Translations under genes and position numbers: made by a program | The notes under the pieces: model-generated | The model's database searches: none | What the model saw: the letters and a program-made list of their open reading frames with translations, nothing else | What the model was told of the DNA's origin: nothing | Origin: Desulfovibrio piger ATCC 29098 | GTDB taxonomy: Bacteria; Desulfobacterota; Desulfovibrionia; Desulfovibrionales; Desulfovibrionaceae | NCBI RefSeq assembly: GCF_000156375.1 | Contig: NZ_DS996359.1 | Span: 162,111 to 226,110, forward strand | Length of the DNA: 64,000 nt | Direction of reading: 5' to 3' | Shown: piece after piece, positions 1-8,915 of the stretch | How positions within the stretch are numbered: the first letter of the stretch is position 1 | Layout of the letters: each line of letters opens with the position of its first letter

Positions 1-1046
1 CCCTGATGCGGCATGAGGAGGACGAAACGCGGGAAGACGAAGGCCAGTGGCAGGTGCGGCGGCCCGATGCGGACGACGGTACGTGCCCTGAGTCCATGAC
101 GGGCACGGGAGAGGTAGCGGATGCCCCGTCCGTGCCGTCATCGTCCGGCAGTGCGGCGGCCTTCGCCTCCAGGCGGACGGCCCCCGTGGGCCTGCGGGAA
201 GCCGTGGCCCCTTCTGCGTTTTCGGCCGCGTCCTTCGCGGAGGACGGGGACGGAGCGGGACGTTTGTCCGCCGACAGACAGGAATTTTTCGAGAGCGCCC
301 GGCAGACGGCCCGCACGGCCATGCCGCCCGAGCATGTGGCGCCCATGGCGGGGCAGGATGACGCAGGCCATGCGGCGGAACAGGCCCATACGCCGGAGAC
401 GGACGGGACGGAAGTCCTGCCGGGAGCCGGGGATGCCGCCTGCGGGCCTGATACTGCCGTGACGGACGAAAGCGCCGCCGGACGGCATGAGCTGGTGGTG
501 GGCGGCCTGACCTATCTGGGGCAGGTGGCCGAGACCTATCTTGTTTTGCGTGATGCGTCCGGCGCCCTGATGCTGCTGGACCAGCACGCGGCGCACGAGC
601 GCGTGCTCTACGAGCGTTTGCGCAAGGGGGCCTTCGCGGGCACGGCCCAATGCCTAGCCCTGCCGCTGGAACTGGCCCTGCAGCCGGTGGAAGAGGAGCG
701 CTTTCTGGAAGTGCGGGACAATCTGGAGCGCATGGGCTTCGATGTCTCCTGCTCCGGCGGCCGTCTGCTGGCCCGGGGCATCCCGCCCTCCCTGTCCCGC
801 AGCGAGGCCGGGGAGTTCCTGCGCGAGGTGCTGGCCGGTCGCAAGGACGACATCCGCGCCATGTTCATTTCCCTGTCCTGCAAGGGCGCCATCAAGGCCG
901 GGCAGCGTCTGGCCGATGACGAGGCCGCGGCCCTGCTGCGGCAGTGGCTGCATACGCCGGAGCGGGAATACTGCCCGCATGGCCGCCCCAGCATCCTGCG
1001 CTGGGATGCCGTGGCGCTGGAGAAACTGTTCAAGCGCCGCCAGTGA
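1..1046 (+). CDS. mutL: DNA mismatch repair protein MutL, C-terminal part (5' end outside window)
   Basis: The reading frame is open to the left edge, so the N-terminal GHKL ATPase part lies outside the window. The first ~155 visible residues are an acidic, Ala/Gly/Pro-rich linker without recognisable fold. The rest is the MutL dimerisation/endonuclease domain. DQHAAHERVLYE fits the DQHA(X)2E(X)4E metal-binding motif of nuclease-active MutL, and the conserved CPHGRPS motif sits near the end. MutL couples MutS mismatch recognition to strand incision; the nuclease motif suggests the MutH-independent mode used by most bacteria. The stop is at 1044-1046 and the next gene converges on it. Identification is firm; only the start is missing. 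Confidence 0.93.
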   Translation, partial: LMRHEEDETREDEGQWQVRRPDADDGTCPESMTGTGEVADAPSVPSSSGSAAAFASRRTAPVGLREAVAPSAFSAASFAEDGDGAGRLSADRQEFFESARQTARTAMPPEHVAPMAGQDDAGHAAEQAHTPETDGTEVLPGAGDAACGPDTAVTDESAAGRHELVVGGLTYLGQVAETYLVLRDASGALMLLDQHAAHERVLYERLRKGAFAGTAQCLALPLELALQPVEEERFLEVRDNLERMGFDVSCSGGRLLARGIPPSLSRSEAGEFLREVLAGRKDDIRAMFISLSCKGAIKAGQRLADDEAAALLRQWLHTPEREYCPHGRPSILRWDAVALEKLFKRRQ

Positions 1047-1204
1047 GGCCTTTGGCCCTGTGCGCGTGCGGCGGCGTTTCCGCCGTGTGCGTGATCGCAG
1101 AGCCTTGTGCTGACGGGCCTTACCGCAGGATACGTTCGCGATCATGTCCGGCGGGCAGTGGTTCCGGCCGCTCCGGCAAAGCAGGCATCAGGTGCCGTAT
1201 AGAT

Positions 1205-1244
1205 AAAAAAGACCGGGACAGTCCCTCAGGGGGCTGTCCCGGTC
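1205..1244 (-). terminator. Rho-independent terminator of the heavy-metal ATPase gene
   Basis: An 11-bp perfect stem (GACCGGGACAG at 1211-1221 with its complement at 1234-1244) is followed on the minus strand by TTTTTT at 1210-1205. It lies ~85 nt past the ATPase stop. There is no T-run on the plus side, so mutL is not clearly terminated by it. Confidence 0.85.
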
Positions 1245-1328
1245 TGTCATTCATGGCGTGGGAAGGATCCGGGCCCCACAGGTGCGCATGGCGCCATGGA
1301 GCGGGGATGCCGCTCCGCATCCGGGCCG

Positions 1329-4016
1329 CTATTGCCGCATGGCCCGTAGGCCGTTGGCCACCACCAGCAGGGCCGTGCCCACGTCGGCAAAGACGGCCAT
1401 CCACATGGTGGCGTGACCGGTGAAGGTCAGGGCGAAGAACAGCGCCTTGACGCCCAGCGCCAGCGTGATGTTCTGCACCAGGATGGCGAAGGTGGCCCGG
1501 GACAGGCGGATGAAGCGGGGGATCTTGCGCAGGTCGTCGTCCATGAGCGCCACGTCGGCGGTCTCGATGGCGGTGTCCGTGCCGTTGCCGGCCATGGCGA
1601 AACCGACGTCGGCCCGGGCCAGCGCCGGGGCGTCGTTGATGCCGTCGCCCACCATGCCCACCTTGTGTCCCCGGGCTTCCAGTTCCTCGATGACGGCGAG
1701 CTTGTCCGCCGGGAGCAGACCGGCCTTGAAGCTGTCCACGCCCACCTGACGGGCGATGGCCGCCGCCGTGTGTTCGTTGTCGCCGGTGAGCATGACCGTG
1801 GTCACGCCCAGTTCCTTCAGTTCCCTGACAGCTTCCAGGCTGCTTTCCTTGAGCGTGTCGGCCACGGCCAGCAGGGCCCGGATGCCGTCGTCGCCCACGA
1901 GCGCGACCACGGTCTTCCCCTGCCGTTCCAGCCGGGAGATCCGCTCGTCGATCTCTGCCGGGCAGCGGCCCAGCGATGCCGCAAGGGCGCGGTTGCCCAG
2001 GTACCAGCGACGGCCGGCCATGATGCCGCTGACGCCCTGACCGGGCAGGGCCGTGAAGTCGTCCACGTCCCGCAGGGGGATGTGGTCTTCCGCGGCGGCC
2101 TGGGCGATGGCGCCGGAAACCGGATGGTCGGAACGGGCCGCCAGGCTGGCCGCCAGCGAGCGGACTTCCGCCTCATCTTCCTGCCCGGTGCACAGGCAGT
2201 CGGTCTGGCGCGGCTTGCCGTGGGTGAGGGTGCCGGTCTTGTCCAGAGCCAGGCAGTCCAGACGTCTGCCCTGTTCCAGGAACATGCCGCCCTTGATGAG
2301 GATGCCGTAGCGGGTGGCGGCGGCCATGCCGCTGACGATGCTCACCGGCGTGGAGATGACCAGGGCGCAGGGGCAGCCGATGACCAGTATCACCAGCGCG
2401 GTATAGATGGCGTCCGTCCAGGCGCTGCCCAGGAACAGGGGCGGCACCACGGCGGCCAGCAGGGCCACCAGGAAGACGGCCGGGGTGTAGTAGCGCGCGA
2501 AGGTATCCACAAAGCGCTGCATGGGGGCGCGGCTGCCCTGGGCCTCTTCCACGGCGTGGATGATGCGGGCCAGCGTGGTGTCCGTGGCCGCGGCGGTCAC
2601 CCGGAATTCGAAGGAACCGGAGGTGTTGAGGGTACCGGCGTAGACCGTGTCCCCGGCCTGCTTTTCCACCGGCATGCTCTCGCCGGTGATGGGCGACTGG
2701 TCCACCATGGAATGGCCGTCCAGCACCAGACCGTCCAGGGCGATCTTCTCGCCGGGGCGCACGCGTACGCGGCTGCCCACGGCCACCGTGCGGATGTCGG
2801 CTTCCTGCCAGCTGCCGTCCTCGCGCAGCACCGTGGCCGTATCGGGCGCCAGGGCCAGCAGGTCCTTGATGGCGTTGCGGGCCCTGTCCAGGGCCTTGGC
2901 CTCGATGGCTTCCGAGACGTTGAACAGCACCATGACCATGGCGGCTTCCGGGAACTGCCCGATGAGCACGGCCCCGGTGACGGCCACGGACATGAGGGCA
3001 TTGATGTTCAGGTCGAGGTTGGAGACGGCCAGCCAGCCCTTGCGGTAGGTGGTCAGGCCGCTCAGCAGGATGGCGATGATGGCGCAGCACAGGGGCAGGA
3101 GCGTCAGTACGGGCCAGCCGCCCACGCTCCAGGAGGCCATGTCGAGGCCGAAGGGACGCGCCCCCCAGTGCTGGATGAGCTCCAGGATCTCGGAAAGGGC
3201 GGCAAAGCCGCCGGCCACGGCCAGGCGCTTCCAAGGGATGCGGGGGGCCGGGATGGCGTCCTGCGTCCGGTCCGTCCCTTCCAGCAGCCGGGCGCCCATG
3301 TCCAGCCCTTCCAGAGCGGCGGTGATGGCCGGGAGGGCCGCGGGCTCGTGCCGCACGCGCACATGGCGCTGCATCAGGTCGATCTCAAGGCCGAGCAGCC
3401 CCGGCAGGCCGTCCAGGGCCTTGCGGATGAGGCGTTCTTCCGTGGGGCAGTCCATGCCGCTCACCGCAAAGACGGCCGTGGCGCCTGCGGCGGCATCCAG
3501 AGGCTCCGGCGTCATGTCGATGGCCTTCAGGGCGGCCTCGATGGAGGCGGTGGACGGGAGCTCATGCTCTACGGTGAGCACGCGCTGCATGAGATTGAAG
3601 CTGAGTCCGGTGATGCCGGGCACGGTGGCCAGCTTTTTTCTGATGAGCGCCTCTTCCATGGGGCAGTCCATATTGAGGATGCGGTACACGGCGCGCGTGG
3701 CGGAAGGGGCCGCCAGCGTGCTCCAGTCCACGGCCTGGGGCGCGTCATGGCCGCAGCAGCCGTGCTCGTGCGCATGGTCGTGGTCGCAGCTTTCGTGTTC
3801 GTGCGCGTGGCAGCTTTCCGCATGGCCATGCGAGTGGTCGCCGTGCTCATGATCATGGCCGCAGCACGCGTGGCCGTGGCCATGGCTGTGGTGATCATGC
3901 TCGTGGCCGTGGGCGGCGTGTTCGTGTCCGGCGGGCAGGGTGGCTGCCTTGTCACATACGAAGCCTTGCGGGTGCCAGGCACCGCAGGGGCATAAAAACA
4001 GTGCGTCACTGCTCAT
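1329..4016 (-). CDS. Heavy-metal (Zn/Cd/Pb-type) P1B ATPase with His-rich N-terminus
   Basis: An 895-residue inner-membrane efflux pump. Residues ~30-92 hold about 24 histidines in GH/DH/EH clusters plus CC pairs, probably a metal-binding tail. Two HMA-like domains follow (about 110-175 and 180-250); both carry MDCP(M/T)EE, so each lacks the second Cys of a classical CxxC site. The membrane domain has the CPC ion-binding motif (residues 548-550), then the phosphorylation site DKTGTLT (Asp592) and the hinge GDGINDAPA. CPC with a MerR partner points to export of Zn, Cd or Pb. GGAGGAACGACC precedes the ATG. It is divergent from the MerR gene and driven by the promoter at 4077-4107. The exact metal cannot be read from sequence. 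Confidence 0.93.
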   Translation of the reverse strand: MSSDALFLCPCGAWHPQGFVCDKAATLPAGHEHAAHGHEHDHHSHGHGHACCGHDHEHGDHSHGHAESCHAHEHESCDHDHAHEHGCCGHDAPQAVDWSTLAAPSATRAVYRILNMDCPMEEALIRKKLATVPGITGLSFNLMQRVLTVEHELPSTASIEAALKAIDMTPEPLDAAAGATAVFAVSGMDCPTEERLIRKALDGLPGLLGLEIDLMQRHVRVRHEPAALPAITAALEGLDMGARLLEGTDRTQDAIPAPRIPWKRLAVAGGFAALSEILELIQHWGARPFGLDMASWSVGGWPVLTLLPLCCAIIAILLSGLTTYRKGWLAVSNLDLNINALMSVAVTGAVLIGQFPEAAMVMVLFNVSEAIEAKALDRARNAIKDLLALAPDTATVLREDGSWQEADIRTVAVGSRVRVRPGEKIALDGLVLDGHSMVDQSPITGESMPVEKQAGDTVYAGTLNTSGSFEFRVTAAATDTTLARIIHAVEEAQGSRAPMQRFVDTFARYYTPAVFLVALLAAVVPPLFLGSAWTDAIYTALVILVIGCPCALVISTPVSIVSGMAAATRYGILIKGGMFLEQGRRLDCLALDKTGTLTHGKPRQTDCLCTGQEDEAEVRSLAASLAARSDHPVSGAIAQAAAEDHIPLRDVDDFTALPGQGVSGIMAGRRWYLGNRALAASLGRCPAEIDERISRLERQGKTVVALVGDDGIRALLAVADTLKESSLEAVRELKELGVTTVMLTGDNEHTAAAIARQVGVDSFKAGLLPADKLAVIEELEARGHKVGMVGDGINDAPALARADVGFAMAGNGTDTAIETADVALMDDDLRKIPRFIRLSRATFAILVQNITLALGVKALFFALTFTGHATMWMAVFADVGTALLVVANGLRAMRQ

Positions 4017-4076
4017 GGTCGTTCCTCCACGGGGATGCCGGTGGCCGACGCCCCCGGTCGTTCTTGCTATAGACAG

Positions 4077-4107
4077 ACCATAGGGCCTATAGTCGCTATA
4101 GGGTCAA
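4077..4107 (-). promoter_or_regulatory. MerR-type promoter/operator of the metal ATPase
   Basis: On the minus strand, -35 TTGACC (4107-4102) and -10 TATGGT (4082-4077) are separated by 19 bp. The spacer is largely filled by a perfect 7-3-7 palindrome, CCTATAG-CGA-CTATAGG (4102-4086). A 19-20 bp spacer with a dyad between the hexamers is the hallmark of MerR-family promoters, where the metal-bound regulator untwists DNA. It drives the ATPase and lies ~60 bp ahead of its ATG. Confidence 0.9.
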
Positions 4108-4185
4108 GAGGGGAGGACGCGTCGGGAAAAAATTTTTCCGGCAACTGCCGTTCCATCCCGGACAGGCCCGGACCGGAGGACAGGC

Positions 4186-4635
4186 ATGAAAGTGAAGATA
4201 GGCGAACTGGCAAAGATGACCGGCTGTCAGGTGGTCACCATCCGCTATTACGAGAAGGAAGGGTTGCTGAAACGCCCGGAGCGCACGGAACGGAACTATC
4301 GTCTTTACGGGGACGAGGACATCGCGCGGTTGCGCTTCATCCGGCATTGCCGCCAGCATGGCATGAGCCTGGACGAGATCCGCACCCTGCTGGTGTACAG
4401 TGACCATCCCACGGGCAGCTGTGACTGGATCAACAGGCTCATCCGCACGCACATCGAAGCGGTGGAGCAGCAGATACGGGATCTTGAGCACCTCAAGGCG
4501 CATCTTGAATCCCTGTACCATAAATGCGACGGCAGCCGGGAAGGGGGCTGCGGCATCCTGAAGAGCCTTATCGACGGCGAAAACTGCCAGTATTGCCAGA
4601 CACGGCAGCAGCGTACGGGACAGGAGCATCCCTGA
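4186..4635 (+). CDS. MerR-family heavy-metal regulator (CadR/PbrR/ZntR-like)
   Basis: 149 residues. The N-terminal winged HTH is typical (KIGELAKMTGCQVVTIRYYEKEGLL, residues 4-28, split here only as a landmark), followed by the RLRFIRHCRQHGMSLDEI segment and a long dimerisation helix. The C-terminal part has Cys residues in GSCDW and GGCGIL and a terminal CQYC, consistent with a metal-binding loop of the CadR/PbrR group. GGAGGACAGGC precedes the ATG. The gene is divergent from the P1B ATPase, and the operator between them fits direct activation of the pump by metal. Cd, Pb and Zn sensing are all possible. Confidence 0.92.
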   Translation: MKVKIGELAKMTGCQVVTIRYYEKEGLLKRPERTERNYRLYGDEDIARLRFIRHCRQHGMSLDEIRTLLVYSDHPTGSCDWINRLIRTHIEAVEQQIRDLEHLKAHLESLYHKCDGSREGGCGILKSLIDGENCQYCQTRQQRTGQEHP

Positions 4636-4680
4636 ACCTCGCAGGGCCGTCTTTGGGACCCTCTGCATTCGGACGGGAAG

Positions 4681-4717
4681 AAAAAAACGGGGCGGACCAG
4701 ACAAGCTGATCCGCCCC
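4681..4717 (-). terminator. Terminator of the polysaccharide priming transferase gene
   Basis: A 9-bp stem CGGGGCGGA (4687-4695) / TCCGCCCCG (4709-4717) is followed by TTTTTT on the minus strand. It sits 27 nt beyond the stop of the gene at 4744-6093. Confidence 0.85.
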
Positions 4718-4743
4718 GTCGTGCATGTACCGGGATGTCCGGC

Positions 4744-6093
4744 CTAGCGCGCGCCCTTGGGGAAGAGCACCACGCCCACGGTCTTGAAGATGATGTGGAT
4801 GTCCAGCAGGATGGAGATGTTCTTCACATAGAACAGGTCGTATTCCAGCTTGTGGCGGGCATCTTCCTCATTGGCGCCGTAGGGGTAGCAGACCTGGGCC
4901 CAGCCGGTGAGGCCGGGCTTCACGGTATGGCGCAGGCTGTAATAGGGGATGTGTTCCTTGAGCTGCTTCACGAAGGTCATGCGTTCGGGACGGGGGCCGA
5001 TGAAGCTCATGTCGCCCTTGATGATGTTCCAGATCTGGGGCAGCTCGTCGATGCGCACCTTGCGGATGAACTTGCCCACGCGGGTCACGCGGGCGTCGTT
5101 GGCGGCGGCCCAGACGGCGCCGTTCTTTTCGGCGTCGGTACGCATGGAGCGGAACTTGTAGACCGTGAATTCCTTTTCATACAGGCCCACACGATCCTGA
5201 CGGTAGATGACCGGGCCCGGCGATTCCAGGCGGATCAGCAGGGCGGTGATGAGCATGATGGGCGCGGCCGGGATGAGCAGCATCAGGGACAGGAACAGGT
5301 CGAAGGCGCGCTTCAGGCGGCGCAGGCTGCCGCGGGTGTTGAGCGAGAAGCCTTCGGTCTGCAGCAGCCATTCCTCGGTGATCTGGGAAAGGGGCAGGCG
5401 CTGCACCACATGCTCGTAGAAGGTGCGGATGTCCACCACCATGGCGCCGTGCAGCTTGGCTTCCAGCAGGTCATGGGCGATGTCGTCGTCGATGGGGGCG
5501 TCGGGCAGGAGCACGATCATGGTCGCGTCGTGCTGCTTGGCGGCTTCCAAGGCCATGAAGGGCGGGCCGAAGCATTCACCGGCGTCGGGGTCCTGGTCCT
5601 TTTCGCCCACATAGCCCAGGATGCGGGCCTTGGGCAGGCCTTCGGCCAGCAGCTTGCGCACCTTGCCGCCGCGGTCCACGCCCACCAGCAGGACGCGCAG
5701 GGGATGGGTCAGCTTGTCGGCATTGAGATAGTAGAGGAAGCGCCAGCCCAGGCAGAACACGAAGGAGAGCGCGAAGAGCAGGAGCACGGTCACGCGGTCG
5801 AAGCGCCAGTTCTCCAGGGCGAAGGACGCCGTGGCCGAGCTGATGATGCCCAGCACGCAGGCCACCAGGATGCGGCCCAGGGTGTCCTTGAAGTCTTCCA
5901 TGCCCACGCTGTAGGCGTCGAGGATGTAGAAGAACAGCAGATAGAAGAAGATGGTGAACAGGGAGGCGCCGGTATAGTCGTCAAAGACGCTCAGGTCGGG
6001 CGCGATGGTCACCATGCCCGAAACGGCCAGGGCCAGCAGGATGCAGCACAGGTCCACCACCTGCATCAATGCCATGCGGTAACGGCTGATCAT
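4744..6093 (-). CDS. Polyprenyl-phosphate sugar-1-phosphate transferase (exopolysaccharide/O-antigen priming)
   Basis: 449 residues. Four to five N-terminal membrane helices (to ~residue 120) are followed by a Rossmann-like CoA-binding-type region. From ~residue 265 comes the bacterial sugar transferase domain: the re-entrant helix RAFDLFLSLMLLIPAAPIM, then YKFRSMRTDAE, DELPQIWNI and the GPRPE motif. This family transfers a sugar phosphate from a UDP-sugar to undecaprenyl phosphate, the first step in lipid-linked glycan assembly at the inner membrane. The start has GGAG five bases upstream. It follows the glycosyltransferase gene on the same strand 144 bp downstream, so the two probably form one operon. 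The sugar specificity (Gal, Glc or a HexNAc) is not readable. Confidence 0.92.
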   Translation of the reverse strand: MISRYRMALMQVVDLCCILLALAVSGMVTIAPDLSVFDDYTGASLFTIFFYLLFFYILDAYSVGMEDFKDTLGRILVACVLGIISSATASFALENWRFDRVTVLLLFALSFVFCLGWRFLYYLNADKLTHPLRVLLVGVDRGGKVRKLLAEGLPKARILGYVGEKDQDPDAGECFGPPFMALEAAKQHDATMIVLLPDAPIDDDIAHDLLEAKLHGAMVVDIRTFYEHVVQRLPLSQITEEWLLQTEGFSLNTRGSLRRLKRAFDLFLSLMLLIPAAPIMLITALLIRLESPGPVIYRQDRVGLYEKEFTVYKFRSMRTDAEKNGAVWAAANDARVTRVGKFIRKVRIDELPQIWNIIKGDMSFIGPRPERMTFVKQLKEHIPYYSLRHTVKPGLTGWAQVCYPYGANEEDARHKLEYDLFYVKNISILLDIHIIFKTVGVVLFPKGAR

Positions 6094-6237
6094 AGTTTCT
6101 CCATTTTTTCGTACAGTGGACGGGACAGGCCCGTGGGCTGCCGGTGGCGGGCGGGCTGTCCCTGTGACCGCGAGACACCGTCGTCCCGGCAGCGCCGGGA
6201 CAGGAGCGGGCCGCCCCGGGCCCGCGTCGTTGCTTGT

Positions 6238-7428
6238 TTATCCGGCCGCGCGGGGCACGCGCATGTCGGCAAGGATCTTCTCGGCCACGACTTCGGCATC
6301 GAACTCGCGGCAGGCCAGATCACGGCCGGCGGCCCCCATGCGGACCAGCAGTCCGGGATCGTCCAGCAGGCGGCGCATGGCGGCGGCCAGCGCGCGGGGA
6401 TCGTGCGCGGCGCAGATGCAGCCGTTGACGCCGTCTTCCACCACTTCGCGGCAGCCGGGCACGTCCGTGACCACGGCGGCACGGCCCATGCTCATGCCTT
6501 CCATGATGGACGTGGGCGTGCCTTCACGCCACGAGGGCAGCACCAGCGCGTGGCAGGCCGCCACATAGGGGCGCACGTCGCGGGTCTCGCCCAGGTATTC
6601 GATGCTGCCTTCGTCCTGCCAGCGGCGCACCTGATCCAGGCCCACGCTGCCCAGACCCTGTTCCGGCGGGCCCAGCAGCTGGAAACGGGCGGCGGGGTAC
6701 TGCGTTTTCAGTTCCCTGGCCGCGGCGGCGTATTCGGGCAGGCCCTTGGCCTCCAGCAGACGGCCCACCAGCAGGAAGATGATCTCCCGCTCTTCGGGGG
6801 CGCAGCCCTCGGCGGGCAGGGGCGGCAGGGGCGCTTCGGCAAAGCGGCGGATGTCCACACCGGTGCCGCGCGCCATGAGCACGCGCGCGCTGCGGCGCAG
6901 GATGCCGACCTTGCGGAACAGCTCCGCATCGTCGCGGTTTTGGAAAAACACGCCTTCGGCCCCGGCAAGGGCGCAGTGGTACAGGCCGATGCTCAGGCGG
7001 TTGACGCATTTCTTGAAAAAGGTGTCCGCCTCGAAGGCGTAGCCCAGGCCGGTGATGGTGGCGTAGATGTGCGGCACCCGCGCCAGACGCGCCGCCATGC
7101 AGCCGTAGATGACGGGCTTGATGGTGGTGGCGAAGAGCAGATCCGGCTTTTCCCGTTTGAACAGGCGGTACAGGGCGTGCATGGTGGCCATGTCGCGCAG
7201 GGGATTGAGGCCCTTGCGGTCCAGGGGATAGTGGCACAGGCGCACGGCCGGGCCTTTTTGGAAGGCGGGATCTTCTTCGCCGATGGCGCGGATGGCGGCC
7301 TCGGCAGCGTCGTCGCCCGCGGGCACGGCGCAAAGGACCTCATGCCCGGCGGCACGCATGCGGCGCATGAGGACGGTCCAGAAATTGGAAGTGGAACGGG
7401 CCTGATTGCCCAGGATGAGTATTTTCAC
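6238..7428 (-). CDS. Family 4-type glycosyltransferase, GTG start
   Basis: 396 residues from a GTG at 7428-7426 (product beginning MKILILGNQ), chosen because AAAGGA lies six bases upstream and because the N-terminal beta strand of the GT-B fold begins here. The longer frame upstream is Pro/Arg-rich and unlikely to be translated. The C-terminal half has the usual donor-site features, including EGTPTSIMEGMSMGRAAVVTDVPG-type sequence (E...E spacing of retaining GT4 enzymes) and LPSWREG. It probably adds a sugar to a lipid-linked oligosaccharide in the cytoplasm. It is transcribed toward the priming transferase and is divergent from the epimerase, so all three belong to one surface-glycan locus. 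Confidence 0.9.
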   Translation of the reverse strand: MKILILGNQARSTSNFWTVLMRRMRAAGHEVLCAVPAGDDAAEAAIRAIGEEDPAFQKGPAVRLCHYPLDRKGLNPLRDMATMHALYRLFKREKPDLLFATTIKPVIYGCMAARLARVPHIYATITGLGYAFEADTFFKKCVNRLSIGLYHCALAGAEGVFFQNRDDAELFRKVGILRRSARVLMARGTGVDIRRFAEAPLPPLPAEGCAPEEREIIFLLVGRLLEAKGLPEYAAAARELKTQYPAARFQLLGPPEQGLGSVGLDQVRRWQDEGSIEYLGETRDVRPYVAACHALVLPSWREGTPTSIMEGMSMGRAAVVTDVPGCREVVEDGVNGCICAAHDPRALAAAMRRLLDDPGLLVRMGAAGRDLACREFDAEVVAEKILADMRVPRAAG

Positions 7429-7676
7429 GGCATATCCTTTGCCCACCTGTCCGGCGGGTACGCTCCGTGATGGGGCGCTGTCTGTCCTGCGGGGCAAAGA
7501 GCATCCCCGCCTGGCCGGACCGGAAAGGGAGACGTGCCGGCCAGGTCTGGCCGGTCTCCTGTGTGGTGGGCTCTTCACGGGCTATACCAGCATCCCTTGC
7601 CGCTGAAAAGAGGCAAAGGGGCCCTGCGGGCGGGGGCAGGCCACGGACAAAAAAACGCGATTCCGGCAGGATGCGC

Positions 7677-7703
7677 AAAAAAGCCCCTGCCGGGGCAGGG
7701 GGC
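7677..7703 (-). terminator. Terminator-like hairpin in the leader of the glycosyltransferase operon
   Basis: CCCCTGCC (7684-7691) pairs with GGCAGGGG (7694-7701), and six T follow on the minus strand (7682-7677). No gene ends nearby on that strand; the hairpin lies ~250 nt upstream of the glycosyltransferase start. It may be an attenuator, or it may stop stray leftward transcription. Confidence 0.5.
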
Positions 7704-7710
7704 GCGTCTT

Positions 7711-7739
7711 TTGACAGCGGCGTCGGCACAGCGTACAAG
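7711..7739 (+). promoter_or_regulatory. Sigma70-type promoter of the epimerase gene
   Basis: TTGACA (7711-7716), a 17-bp spacer and TACAAG (7734-7739). The predicted start lies ~80 nt ahead of the ATG at 7829. The rest of the 400-bp divergent region (7429-7828) shows only the hairpin at 7683-7703. Confidence 0.65.
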
Positions 7740-7828
7740 GAAAGCACGCCGTCTGTGCCGCGAAGGCGGGATCTCCCGTTTTCGCGGCCTCCCGGCGGGC
7801 AACTACGACCTTTGATAAGGAAGGCAAT

Positions 7829-8851
7829 ATGAGCGCCTATACCCAACTGTGCGAAAAGATGCGTGCCGAACCCTCCACCTGGCTGGTGACCGGCGTTGCC
7901 GGTTTCATCGGCTCCAACCTGCTGGAACATCTGCTCAAGATGGGGCAGACCGTGGTGGGCCTGGACAACTTCCTCACCGGTTACCAGAAGAACCTGGACA
8001 TGGTGGAGGCCCTGGTGGGCCCCGAAGCCTGGAGCCGCTTCACCTTCATCGAAGGCGACATCCGCGATCTGGATACCTGCCGCAAGGCCTGCGAAGGCGT
8101 GGACCATGTGCTGCATGAGGCCGCCCTGGGTTCCGTGCCGCGTTCCATCGACGATCCCATCCTGTCCAACAGCTGCAACATCACCGGTTACCTCAACATG
8201 CTGGTGGCCGCGCGTGATGCGGGCGTGAAGAGCTTCGTGTACGCCGCCTCCTCCTCCACCTACGGCGATTCCCCCGAACTGCCCAAGGTGGAAGACAAGA
8301 TCGGTCATCCCCTGTCGCCCTATGCCGTGACCAAATATGTGGACGAGCTCTACGCCGACGTCTTCGCCCGTTGCTACGGCTTCACCACCGTGGGCCTGCG
8401 TTACTTCAACGTTTTCGGCCAGCGTCAGGATCCCTACGGTGCCTATGCCGCCGTCATCCCCCAGTGGTTCGCCAGCCTGCTGAAGAAAGAGACCGTCTTC
8501 GTCAACGGCGACGGCGAGACCAGCCGCGACTTCTGCTACATCGACAACGTGGTGCAGGCCAACCTGCTGGCCAGCTTCGCCGCGGACGAAGCCCGCAACA
8601 AGGTCTACAACGTGGCCTTTGGCCAGCGCACGACCCTGAACGAGCTGTTCGACCTCATCCGTGAGGAAGTGGTGCGCCATATGCCCGAGGCCGCCACGGC
8701 CACGGCCACGCATCGCGATTTCCGCGCCGGTGACGTGCGCCACTCCCTGGCCGACATCACCCGCGCCCGCACCCTGCTGGGCTATGAACCCCAGTTCGAC
8801 GTGCGCACCGGCCTGCGTCTGGCCGGCGACTGGTACGCCGCCAACCTGTAG
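7829..8851 (+). CDS. UDP-N-acetylglucosamine 4-epimerase-like SDR enzyme (WbpP/TviC type)
   Basis: 340 residues of the extended short-chain dehydrogenase family. It has the NAD-binding motif [10 protein letters not shown] (residues 21-30), the catalytic Ser/Tyr-xxx-Lys set (ASSSTYGD, then YAVTKY) and the family landmarks [22 protein letters not shown] and [13 protein letters not shown]. These resemble WbpP/TviC enzymes, which interconvert UDP-GlcNAc and UDP-GalNAc (or the uronates) for O-antigen or capsule. AAGGAAGGCAAT precedes the ATG. It stands alone between its promoter at 7711 and a strong terminator, opposite the glycosyltransferase/priming enzyme pair it probably supplies. Substrate is inferred from resemblance only. 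Confidence 0.9.
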   Translation: MSAYTQLCEKMRAEPSTWLVTGVAGFIGSNLLEHLLKMGQTVVGLDNFLTGYQKNLDMVEALVGPEAWSRFTFIEGDIRDLDTCRKACEGVDHVLHEAALGSVPRSIDDPILSNSCNITGYLNMLVAARDAGVKSFVYAASSSTYGDSPELPKVEDKIGHPLSPYAVTKYVDELYADVFARCYGFTTVGLRYFNVFGQRQDPYGAYAAVIPQWFASLLKKETVFVNGDGETSRDFCYIDNVVQANLLASFAADEARNKVYNVAFGQRTTLNELFDLIREEVVRHMPEAATATATHRDFRAGDVRHSLADITRARTLLGYEPQFDVRTGLRLAGDWYAANL

Positions 8852-8874
8852 GCTGTCCTTTCGTTTTTGATGCC

Positions 8875-8912
8875 AAGGCCCCCGGCACTGGAAAGCGCCG
8901 GGGGCCTTTTGT
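8875..8912 (+). terminator. Terminator of the epimerase gene
   Basis: A 12-bp stem AAGGCCCCCGGC (8875-8886) / GCCGGGGGCCTT (8897-8908), followed by TTTGTTTC, 24 nt after the stop. Confidence 0.9.
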
Positions 8913-8915
8913 TTC

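Noticed and set aside
1413..3995. An 860-codon open frame on the plus strand opposite the metal ATPase
   Set aside because: It is the complement of a well-supported gene in GC-rich DNA; its product is His/Gln/Gly/Val-rich without family features and has no ribosome site.
4735..7470. A 911-codon plus-strand frame across the priming transferase and glycosyltransferase genes
   Set aside because: Antisense shadow spanning two real genes and their intergenic gap; low-complexity product.
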